DNA of 5,495 nucleotides from Aquifex sp. (lineage in GTDB: Bacteria; Aquificota; Aquificia; Aquificales; Aquificaceae): assembly GCA_015487405.1 (NCBI GenBank), contig WFPV01000025.1:1-5495 (forward strand). The letters are read 5' to 3'. Under the pieces are notes generated by a model, which did not search any database, was not told where the DNA came from, and saw nothing but the letters and a program-made list of their open reading frames with translations. Position numbers and translations under genes: made by a program. Positions 1-5,410 of this stretch are shown here, piece by piece. How positions within the stretch are numbered: the stretch's first letter is position 1; each line of letters opens with the position of its first letter.

Positions 1-446
1 AAGCCTATCGTTATGTAGTAGGGGTACTGAATGAAAGGTTCAAGCTCGTACTCCTTCGTATCGGGATTTTCCTGCTTTCTCTCCATAAAGAGGTTGTAAG
101 CCTGGATGGCTTTCTCTTTCAATCCAGGTGCCTTTTCTATGTTGAAATTTAAAATGTAGTTTCTCAACTCTTTGGGCAGAATAAAACCGGGAATTTTGTC
201 CAGTCCGAGTATCTTCGCCGCCTCAAGCCTGTGCTGTCCATCAACAACTTCGTAATAACCGTCTTCCGCTGGAACTACCATTATGGGGTCTATGAAACCT
301 ATTGTCTGAATTGATTGAACAAGCCTGCTGATGAGCGTATCCGATAGAGGTCTCTCTATAGGAGGAATTATTATCTTAGAGGTGTCCAGCTCTGTGAACT
401 CTATGTCGTATCCCTTAACCGGTTCAGTGTATTTGCACTTTTCCAT
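1..446 (-). CDS. ParB/sulfiredoxin-fold (ParB N-terminal domain-like) protein, C-terminus cut by window edge
   Basis: The minus strand reads open from an ATG at 446 to the window edge, giving 148 codons with no stop, so the C-terminus is missing. Residues about 15-90 form a ParB N-terminal-like domain: a segment ending GFIDPIMVV (50-58), then the signature VVDGQHRLEAAKILGL (67-82) followed by KIPGFIL. DGQHR (69-73) matches the family's DGxHR nucleotide-binding motif. Residues 94-121 loosely resemble the box after it in ParB proteins. The sulfiredoxin-type Cys next to HR is absent (Gln is there), which argues against sulfiredoxin. The start is supported by GGAGGTG six bases upstream. In this family the fold binds or hydrolyses CTP/ATP, or acts as a nuclease. 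Whether a DNA-binding HTH follows, as in true ParB, cannot be seen, and neither parA nor parS is visible. It lies downstream of trxB on the same strand, 134 bases away. The family is fairly sure; the function is unknown. Confidence 0.8.
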   Translation of the reverse strand, partial: MEKCKYTEPVKGYDIEFTELDTSKIIIPPIERPLSDTLISRLVQSIQTIGFIDPIMVVPAEDGYYEVVDGQHRLEAAKILGLDKIPGFILPKELRNYILNFNIEKAPGLKEKAIQAYNLFMERKQENPDTKEYELEPFIQYPYYITIG

Positions 447-492
447 CTTCCCACCTCCTCAAAAATTTATTTTCAGATTTTATGAGTCCTTT

Positions 493-526
493 ATTATAAA
501 GATAGGTGGTAAAGAAAATTAGTCAA
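493..526 (-). promoter_or_regulatory. Possible promoter for the ParB-like gene
   Basis: On the minus strand, TTGACT (521-526) matches the sigma-70 -35 box at five of six positions. It is followed after 16 bases by TATCTT (499-504) and immediately by a perfect TATAAT (493-498). TATAAT is 22 bases from TTGACT, which is too far for a standard pair, so the -10 assignment is uncertain. A start near 487-495 would give a leader of about 40-50 bases ending in the GGAGGTG ribosome binding site. Transcription could also read through from trxB. Confidence 0.35.
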
Positions 527-580
527 GGAAGGAGAAGAGAGATTTTTCTTAGTGAAGTAAAAATAAGGAGGGGAGGAAAC

Positions 581-1558
581 TCACCACTGAGGAACTATCT
601 TCTTCTTACCGCTGAGGAACTTGTCAACCGCGAGTGCGGCTTTACATCCCATAGCGGCGGCGACAACTGCCTGCTTTACCTCATTGCAAAGAACATCTCC
701 CGCCGCAAATACACCGGGAACGGAGGTCATCATTTCCTCGTTTATCACTATGCAATCCCCTTCCGTCATCTCAACCTGTCCCATTAGAAAATCTACCGAA
801 GGTTTCGTTCCTCCGAGGAATATAAATACTCCGTTAACTTCTAAAAGCTTTTCCTGTTTATTTTGAAGGTCTTTTAGTTTTACTCCTTTAACTACTTGGT
901 CCCCCACTATCTCTATAGGTCTATGTCTTAAAAGAATTTCCACGTTAGGTAAGTTTTGAAAGTGCTCTATTACCTCCGGTGGTGCTTTTATCTTGCTTCC
1001 AGGAACTACAAAATAAACTTTTCTTGCGAACCTTGCTATAAACTCAGCCTCCTCTATGGCGTAGTCGTCGTCTCCGATAACTGCGACGGGCTGGTCTTTA
1101 AAGAAGGCCGCGTCGCACACCCCGCAGTAGGATACTCCCCTTCCTAAGAACTCCTCTTCCCCTTTGAACTTGTTGGCTCTCTCCATAGCTCCGGAGGCGA
1201 CTATTATTGTTTTTCCTCTGAACTCCCTTCCGTCTATGGTGTAAACCTTTTTAGGGTCGCTGTTTAAATCCGTGGCTATAACCTTACCCCTTACGAACTC
1301 AGCTCCAAAACCTTTTGCTTGGTCACGCATAATCTTCAAAAGTTCGTATCCCGATAAAGGTCCCGGAACACCGGGATAATTTTCAATTTTTTGAGTCACT
1401 CCGAGAGCTCCGTCAGCTTCCGCTCTGTAGAGGACGAGCGTTTTCCAACCTGCCCTTGCGGTGTAAAGTGCTGCGGTTGTTCCCGCAGGCCCCGCTCCGA
1501 TGATTATCACGTCGTAAACCTTGTCGGGTTGCTGGGTTAGACTGACATCAAGTCCCAT
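581..1558 (-). CDS. trxB: Thioredoxin reductase-like flavoprotein (FAD, redox CxxC) with atypical pyridine-nucleotide site
   Basis: This is a 325-residue low-molecular-weight thioredoxin reductase-type protein, of usual length (about 310-330), acting in the cytoplasm to reduce thioredoxin. The FAD dinucleotide fold is VIIIGAGPAG (18-26 holds GxGxxG at 21-26). The redox-active pair is C145-GV-C148 in a SYCGVCDAAFF context, close to the family's SYCATCDGxFF. The second FAD motif is GVFAAGDV (282-289), then KQ (295-296) where RQ is usual. The pyridine-nucleotide domain is unusual: the expected GGGDSA reads GDDDYA (162-167), and the HRRxxxR stretch that binds the NADPH phosphate is replaced around 184-191 by VVPGSKIK. 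NADPH use is therefore doubtful. I chose ATG 1558, not the in-frame ATG 1627: AGGAGGT lies nine bases before it (1568-1574), family alignment begins there, and the longer start would add 23 residues and overlap the divergent gene. It is divergent from the 1597 gene across a shared regulatory spacer. Related ferredoxin:NADP reductase-type flavoproteins lack CxxC, so they are unlikely. Confidence 0.92.
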   Translation of the reverse strand: MGLDVSLTQQPDKVYDVIIIGAGPAGTTAALYTARAGWKTLVLYRAEADGALGVTQKIENYPGVPGPLSGYELLKIMRDQAKGFGAEFVRGKVIATDLNSDPKKVYTIDGREFRGKTIIVASGAMERANKFKGEEEFLGRGVSYCGVCDAAFFKDQPVAVIGDDDYAIEEAEFIARFARKVYFVVPGSKIKAPPEVIEHFQNLPNVEILLRHRPIEIVGDQVVKGVKLKDLQNKQEKLLEVNGVFIFLGGTKPSVDFLMGQVEMTEGDCIVINEEMMTSVPGVFAAGDVLCNEVKQAVVAAAMGCKAALAVDKFLSGKKKIVPQW

Positions 1559-1580
1559 TTTTCCTTTACCTCCTCTATCA

Positions 1581-1596
1581 ATAATAATTATTATCA
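1581..1596. promoter_or_regulatory. Palindromic AT operator-like site (PerR/Fur-type) in the divergent promoter region
   Basis: Bases 1581-1594 are a perfect 14-bp palindrome, ATAATAATTATTAT. Read on the minus strand, 1582-1596 is TGATAATAATTATTA, which agrees with the Bacillus PerR box TTATAATNATTATAA at 12 of 14 defined positions. Against the 19-bp Fur consensus, the overlapping minus-strand stretch agrees at 13 of 19. It sits 22 bases upstream of the trxB ATG and directly abuts the ATG at 1597, so a bound repressor could block both genes. -10-like hexamers for both strands lie inside the palindrome. The palindrome is seen; the regulator is inferred, and AT-richness alone could produce it. 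Confidence 0.35.
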
Positions 1597-1884
1597 ATGG
1601 ATAAAATAAATCTTTTATTTCTATCAAGTTTGCTTGCCTGCTCCGGAGCCTACAAAGTCGTTGAAATAGAAAAACCCAGTCCTTGTTACTTTATTTCTAA
1701 AGTAAAAAGGGACGGCGAAGCCGTAAATATTTTTCTTGAACACGAAAAGGATAAACTCTGTCCGCAGGTCATTACAAAGGAAAGGGTCAAAGTGGAGAAG
1801 GACGTCAAAAGGATTCGTATTATACTGAATAATAAAGTTTGGAAAGAGGTTAATCTTAGGGAGGATAAGAAGGATGAACATTGA
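1597..1884 (+). CDS. Small putative lipoprotein or exported protein, unknown function
   Basis: I do not recognise this 95-residue protein. Its N-terminus, MDKINLLFLSSLLACSG, looks like a short lipoprotein signal peptide: a Lys at 3, a hydrophobic core at 6-13, and LLAC ending at Cys15, which would be the lipidated residue. The lipobox is acceptable though not ideal (Leu at -2), and the n-region is short. The remaining 80 residues are highly charged and contain two further cysteines (30 and 55) that could form a disulfide, with alternating patterns suggesting beta strands around 42-47 and 71-85. An in-frame TAA at 1585-1587 means ATG 1597 is the first ATG available. No Shine-Dalgarno sequence precedes it. 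The gene overlaps hpf by 11 bases and so probably belongs to its operon; the hpf ribosome binding site lies within its 3' end. Codon content and the tight overlap argue that it is real. A TTG start at 1630 is possible but would remove the signal peptide. Confidence 0.65.
   Translation: MDKINLLFLSSLLACSGAYKVVEIEKPSPCYFISKVKRDGEAVNIFLEHEKDKLCPQVITKERVKVEKDVKRIRIILNNKVWKEVNLREDKKDEH
1858..1864 (+). promoter_or_regulatory. Ribosome binding site of hpf inside the upstream gene
   Basis: AGGGAGG is placed nine bases before the ATG at 1874. It lies within the last codons of the small lipoprotein gene and fixes the hpf start, which is also where the family's N-terminus (MNIEYRG) begins. Confidence 0.7.
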
Positions 1885-2479
1885 GTATAGGGGTGTTGAT
1901 GTTCACATAAGCGACGCTATGAAAGCTCTCATTGAGAGCAAGTTAAACAGGTTCAAGAGATATCTGAAGGAAGTAGGTGAGGATGAAGTAGAAGCAGTGG
2001 TAGCTATCTCTTCAACCCGCGCAAGACAAAAAGGCTACGCAGGGGATAGTCTTCCCACCTTCTATAGAGTAGACCTACACCTTTACCTCAAGAACCTCCC
2101 CCACGGTGCACTCCACGCCTGGGAGGAAGATACAGATGTATTTACCGCAATAGATAAGGCATTAGACGAGCTTGAGAGACAGCTCGTAAAACTGAAGGCT
2201 AGGAGACACGAATACATCAGGGAAGCCAGAAAGTTTAAAGAAAAACTCCACGAGATGGAGATGGGACTGGAGGAAGCGGAGAGGGAAAAGCCCGAAATAA
2301 TAGAAGAGGAGCTTGTTGTGGACAAACCTATGAGCGTAGAAGATGCAAAGGCTGAACTTGAGGAAACGCACGCCTACTTCATTCCCTTCGTAGATATAGC
2401 GGACGGACAGCTAAAGATTCTATACAGGAAGAGGGGAGGAAATTACGGACTCCTCATAACGGGGTGTAAATATCTATGA
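1874..2479 (+). CDS. hpf: Long-form ribosome hibernation promoting factor
   Basis: The 201-residue protein has the two-domain layout of long HPF (S30AE/YvyD family). Residues 1-110 form the ribosome-binding beta-alpha domain, beginning MNIEYRGVDVHISDAMKALI and ending in the helix DVFTAIDKALDELERQLVKLK (88-108). A charged, probably helical linker spans about 111-148. The C-terminal dimerisation domain (148-195) carries the recognisable KPMSVEDA, then HAYFIPFVD, and ends RKRGGNYGLL. Long HPF blocks the decoding centre of idle 70S ribosomes, and its C-terminal domains pair to join them as 100S dimers, in stationary phase or starvation. It is slightly longer than typical homologues (about 180-190), partly through an insertion-like stretch near 48-62 and a Cys-containing tail. 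It overlaps the preceding gene by 11 bases and shares ATGA with secF, implying coupled translation. No regulator is evident beyond the operon head. Confidence 0.93.
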   Translation: MNIEYRGVDVHISDAMKALIESKLNRFKRYLKEVGEDEVEAVVAISSTRARQKGYAGDSLPTFYRVDLHLYLKNLPHGALHAWEEDTDVFTAIDKALDELERQLVKLKARRHEYIREARKFKEKLHEMEMGLEEAEREKPEIIEEELVVDKPMSVEDAKAELEETHAYFIPFVDIADGQLKILYRKRGGNYGLLITGCKYL

Positions 2480-3342
2480 CGAATATAAGGTTTTTGAGAC
2501 TACGTAAGTTCTCTTACGTTGTTTCAGCTGTTCTCCTAATCCTAAGTCTCTTAGGAATCTTCGTCAAAGGTTTTAACTTAGGTCTTGATTTCACAGGAGG
2601 ATACCTATACGAGGTAAAGTTTGAAAAGCAGGAAGAGATTTCAGACCTCAGAAAAGAGCTCCACAAGGTCGGTTTAAAGAGCGTCTTTATACAGGAAACG
2701 AAGGAAGGAACTTACATAATAAAAATCCGGATAGACGAAGATATAAAGAAGCTGGAAGAAGCCTTGAAAGAATTAGGTAAATACGAGCTCGTCAGGAAAG
2801 AGAAAATTAGCGGAGTGGTTAGTGAGGAGCTAAAGAGAAAGGCGGTTTACGCTATACTTACTGCCCTTGGAGGAATTCTTATTTACCTCGGCTTTAGATT
2901 TCAGCCTATCTGGGGACTCGGGGCTATTTTGGCTTTAGCCCACGACGTTATCGTTGTCCTCGGGGCTTACTCCTGGACTTACCGGGAGGTGAACTTAGAG
3001 GTCGTCTCCGCCATACTCATAGTTGCCGGCTACTCGGTTGCGGACACGGTCGTAATCTTTGACAGGATTCGGGAAAATCTAAGGAAGAGAAAGGGCTTTT
3101 CCTTAGAGGAAATTATGGACCTATCGGTGAATCAAACCCTTTCAAGAACGATAATGACCTCTTTAACGACCTTTATAACAGCCTTAACCCTTTTCGTTTT
3201 AGGCGGTCAGGCACTCTCCAACATCATGTTCGCCTTCGTTGTAGGAATAATTGTGGGAACCTTCTCTTCAGTATTTGTGGCTTCCGCATTCGTTCTGGAC
3301 ATATACAAACTCCTCGGCAGGGCGGAGGTCAAGCCCGCTTGA
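2476..3342 (+). CDS. secF: Protein translocase subunit SecF
   Basis: This 288-residue inner-membrane protein matches SecF throughout. TM1 is at about 13-31. It is followed by the hallmark LGLDFTGG (35-42), a periplasmic domain of about 43-120, and five more membrane segments at roughly 124-141, 147-166, 175-195, 227-246 and 250-276. The family signatures LAHD (154-157), GYSVADTVVIFDRIREN (185-201) and NQTLSRTIMTSLTTF (219-233) are present. With SecD it uses the ion gradient to pull preproteins through SecYEG on the outer face. secD, its usual immediate upstream partner, is not in this window: the gene before it is hpf, so SecD must be encoded elsewhere or be missing. The ATG overlaps the hpf stop as ATGA (2476-2479), with a modest GGGGTG nine bases upstream. 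The stop overlaps the next start by four bases. Length is near the lower end of the family. I see no fusion or damage. Confidence 0.95.
   Translation: MTNIRFLRLRKFSYVVSAVLLILSLLGIFVKGFNLGLDFTGGYLYEVKFEKQEEISDLRKELHKVGLKSVFIQETKEGTYIIKIRIDEDIKKLEEALKELGKYELVRKEKISGVVSEELKRKAVYAILTALGGILIYLGFRFQPIWGLGAILALAHDVIVVLGAYSWTYREVNLEVVSAILIVAGYSVADTVVIFDRIRENLRKRKGFSLEEIMDLSVNQTLSRTIMTSLTTFITALTLFVLGGQALSNIMFAFVVGIIVGTFSSVFVASAFVLDIYKLLGRAEVKPA
3324..3329 (+). promoter_or_regulatory. Ribosome binding site supporting the TTG start of the prepilin peptidase
   Basis: GGAGGT lies nine bases before TTG at 3339, inside the final codons of secF. It supports TTG as the true initiator. No in-frame ATG occurs until far downstream (codon 115), which would delete the Cys motifs and the first membrane segments. 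Confidence 0.75.
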
Positions 3343-4106
3343 ATCAAGAGCTGTTTACCTACGTTGTAGTCTTTATTTTCGGACTCATTTTCGGTAGTTT
3401 TTACAACGTTCTCATTTACAGACTTCCCAGGAACATATCCGTCGTCTTTCCTTCCTCCCACTGTCCCCACTGCAAGCAGAGACTAAAGTGGTATGACAAC
3501 ATTCCCTTGCTTTCTTTTTTAATCCTTAAAGGGAAATGCAGGTATTGCGGTGAAAAAATCTCTATAAGGTATCCCCTCGTAGAGCTATCTTCAGGGCTTT
3601 TGGCAGTTCTATCTTTCCACAAGTGGGGGCTCAACGTTGACGGAGTAGTTTACTACTTCTTCTTTTCCGCACTTCTCGTTATGAGTCTTATAGATTGGCA
3701 CTACTTTATTATTCCACCCGAGATAAATATAGGAGGGCTCGTTGTTGCCCTTCTTGTTTCTCCATTCAGGGAGGACATAACCTGGCAAGAAAGCCTCGCC
3801 GGAGCCTTTATAGGTTTTTTAGTTCCTTTCTTAATATACCTTTACTACGTAAAGGTGAGAAAGATAGAAGGGCTTGGCTTTGGGGACGTTATTCTCCTTA
3901 GTTTTATCGGAGCTGTGGGAGGAGTTTATGCGGTTTTTGCTTCTCTGGCTCTCGGGAGCCTGTTGGGACTTATCTACGTTATTCCTTTAATTATCAAACA
4001 TAAGAGCTTAAGTTTTGCCGTTCCCTTTGGACCTTTCCTATCCCTGGGAGCCTTCTTAGGTATCCTATTTAAGGAAGAGATACTAAAACTCTTTACGGGA
4101 GTTTGA
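3339..4106 (+). CDS. pilD: Type 4 prepilin (leader) peptidase / A24A aspartic protease, PilD/GspO type
   Basis: The 255-residue, mostly hydrophobic polytopic protein has the bifunctional prepilin peptidase layout. The N-terminal domain has FGSFYNVLIYRLP (18-30), then a CPHC (42-45)/CRYC (67-70) pair of CxxC motifs, typical of the methyltransferase-bearing members, and RYPLVEL (77-83). The A24 peptidase part has catalytic aspartates expected at D119 in LIDWHYFIIP and at D183 in GLGFGDVIL (GxGD). It cleaves the leader of type IV pilins, pseudopilins or archaeal-like prepilins at the inner-membrane face and methylates the new N-terminus. Two deviations stand out: the residue after the usual IP is Pro127 rather than Asp, and the Lys usually following GxGDx is Ile185. 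Both aspartates remain, so activity is plausible. It starts at TTG, overlapping the secF stop as TTGA, and no pilin or secretion gene is nearby. Length is normal (about 250-290). Confidence 0.93.
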   Translation: MNQELFTYVVVFIFGLIFGSFYNVLIYRLPRNISVVFPSSHCPHCKQRLKWYDNIPLLSFLILKGKCRYCGEKISIRYPLVELSSGLLAVLSFHKWGLNVDGVVYYFFFSALLVMSLIDWHYFIIPPEINIGGLVVALLVSPFREDITWQESLAGAFIGFLVPFLIYLYYVKVRKIEGLGFGDVILLSFIGAVGGVYAVFASLALGSLLGLIYVIPLIIKHKSLSFAVPFGPFLSLGAFLGILFKEEILKLFTGV

Positions 4107-4108
4107 CT

Positions 4109-4114
4109 TATAAT
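4109..4114 (+). promoter_or_regulatory. -10-like TATAAT immediately upstream of glyA
   Basis: A perfect TATAAT ends nine bases before the glyA ATG in the 17-base gap after the prepilin peptidase gene. If used, transcription would begin at about 4120-4123, giving an essentially leaderless message. No convincing -35 box is found 16-18 bases upstream (around 4086-4092 is ACTCTT-like). No Shine-Dalgarno sequence lies between it and the ATG, which fits leaderless initiation but does not prove it. Confidence 0.35.
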
Positions 4115-4123
4115 CATTAAATC

Positions 4124-5410
4124 ATGGAACACCTCGCGAAAACTGACCCCGAAGTTTTTGATGCGATAGTAAAGGAGTACGAGCGTCAGTTTTACAACTT
4201 AGAGATGATTGCTTCCGAAAACTTTACTTCCCTCGCGGTTATGGAAGCTACCGGAAGCGTCCTGACCAACAAGTATGCCGAAGGACTTCCGGGAAAGCGT
4301 TATTACGGAGGATGTGAGTTCGTTGATATAGTTGAGAATCTTGCAATAGAAAGGGCTAAGAAACTCTTCGGAGCGGAGCACGCAAACGTTCAGCCCCACT
4401 CCGGTTCCCAAGCTAACATGGCTGTTTACTTTGCAGTTCTCCAACCCGGCGACACTATAATGGGAATGGACTTAGCCCACGGAGGACACCTCACCCACGG
4501 AGCTAAGGTCAACTTCAGCGGAAAACTATACAACGTCGTTCACTACGGCGTAAATCCTGAGACAGAGCTCATAGATTACGACCAGCTCTATAAACTCGCA
4601 AAGGAACACAAGCCTAAGCTCATAGTCGGAGGAGCTTCAGCCTACCCGAGAGTTATAGACTGGGCAAAGCTCAGAGAGATAGCGGACGAGGTGGGAGCAC
4701 TCCTGATGGTCGACATGGCACACTATGCGGGACTCGTAGCGGGAGGAGTTTACCCCAATCCCGTTCCATACGCCCAGTTTGTAACTTCCACTACTCACAA
4801 AACTCTCAGAGGACCCAGAAGCGGATTTGTGCTAACAACTCAGGAATACGCCAAGGCGATAGATAAAAGTGTCTTCCCGGGAATACAGGGCGGGCCTTTA
4901 ATGCACGTAATAGCGGCAAAGGCGGTAGCTTTTAAAGAGGCTATGAGCGAAGAATTCAAAGAATACGCAAAGCAGGTGGTAAACAACGCTAAAGCCCTCG
5001 CTGAAGAGCTCCAGAAGGAAGGATTTAAAATAGTGAGTGGAGGAACGGATAGTCATATAGTTCTCGTTGACCTTAGGAACAAGAATATTATCGGAAGGGA
5101 TGCTGAAAAGGCTTTAGAAAGAGCCGGAATTACCGTGAACAAGAACGCCGTTCCCTTTGACCCTCTACCCCCTACTAAGACGAGCGGAATAAGAATAGGA
5201 ACCGCGGCACTCACTACGAGGGGAATGAAAGAGGAGGAAATGAGAAAGATAGCCCGCTGGATATCCCAGGTTCTCCACAACCTTGACGATGAAAATCTTA
5301 TTCAGAAGATAAGAGAAGAAGTAAAAGAACTCTGCGAGGCATTTCCCCTCTATCCGGAGCTCAAGGTGAAGATAGATGAGTTACGCAATAGCAAGGCAAC
5401 CAATATATGA
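4124..5410 (+). CDS. glyA: Serine hydroxymethyltransferase (PLP enzyme)
   Basis: This 428-residue cytoplasmic fold-type I PLP enzyme interconverts serine plus tetrahydrofolate with glycine plus 5,10-methylenetetrahydrofolate, the main one-carbon source for purines, thymidylate and methionine. Length fits the bacterial norm (about 410-430). Landmarks are NLEMIASENF (25-34), the TNKYAEGLPGKRYYGG strand (48-63), the SGSQAN cofactor-phosphate region (93-98), VDMAHYAGLVAGGVYPNP (196-213) with Asp197 expected to pair with the PLP ring nitrogen, the Schiff-base Lys226 in TSTTHKTLRGPR, and GIRIGTAALTTRGM near 367-380. The C-terminus has FPLYPEL. An in-frame TAA at 4118-4120 makes ATG 4124 the first possible start, and the aligned family N-terminus agrees. 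It lacks a ribosome binding site: GGGAG is 23 bases away. It follows the prepilin peptidase gene by 17 bases, and the next gene begins inside its 3' end. No missing catalytic residue was found. Confidence 0.98.
   Translation: MEHLAKTDPEVFDAIVKEYERQFYNLEMIASENFTSLAVMEATGSVLTNKYAEGLPGKRYYGGCEFVDIVENLAIERAKKLFGAEHANVQPHSGSQANMAVYFAVLQPGDTIMGMDLAHGGHLTHGAKVNFSGKLYNVVHYGVNPETELIDYDQLYKLAKEHKPKLIVGGASAYPRVIDWAKLREIADEVGALLMVDMAHYAGLVAGGVYPNPVPYAQFVTSTTHKTLRGPRSGFVLTTQEYAKAIDKSVFPGIQGGPLMHVIAAKAVAFKEAMSEEFKEYAKQVVNNAKALAEELQKEGFKIVSGGTDSHIVLVDLRNKNIIGRDAEKALERAGITVNKNAVPFDPLPPTKTSGIRIGTAALTTRGMKEEEMRKIARWISQVLHNLDDENLIQKIREEVKELCEAFPLYPELKVKIDELRNSKATNI
5363..5368 (+). promoter_or_regulatory. Ribosome binding site for the downstream EAL/HDOD-type gene
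   Basis: AAGGTG lies seven bases before ATG 5376, embedded in the glyA coding sequence. It supports translation of the overlapping frame. Confidence 0.5.

Noticed and set aside
331..522. Plus-strand open frame opposite the ParB-like gene's 5' end
   Set aside because: It covers the other gene's start and regulatory region, and its translation has no recognisable motif.
542..564. Hairpin between trxB and the ParB-like gene (ATTTTT/AAAAAT plus CTT/AAG, one bulge)
   Set aside because: The stem is almost all A-T with a bulge and is not followed by a T-run on the minus strand, so it is unlikely to terminate transcription in a thermophile.
506..1147. Plus-strand open frames opposite trxB (506-787, 621-866, 956-1147)
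   Set aside because: They are antisense to a well-supported gene, lack family resemblance and ribosome binding sites, and are explained as shadows.
1559..1627. Upstream in-frame extension of the thioredoxin reductase to ATG 1627
   Set aside because: The added 23 residues lie beyond the usual family N-terminus, have no ribosome binding site of their own, and would run across the palindrome and the start of the divergent gene. ATG 1558 has AGGAGGT at ideal spacing.
1624..1881. Minus-strand 85-codon frame opposite the small lipoprotein gene
   Set aside because: The plus-strand frame has the signal-like N-terminus and overlaps hpf in operon style. The minus frame would overlap trxB's upstream region and has no ribosome binding site.
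3695..3901. Plus-strand 68-codon frame inside the prepilin peptidase gene
   Set aside because: It is out of frame within a conserved A24 peptidase, without motif or binding site.
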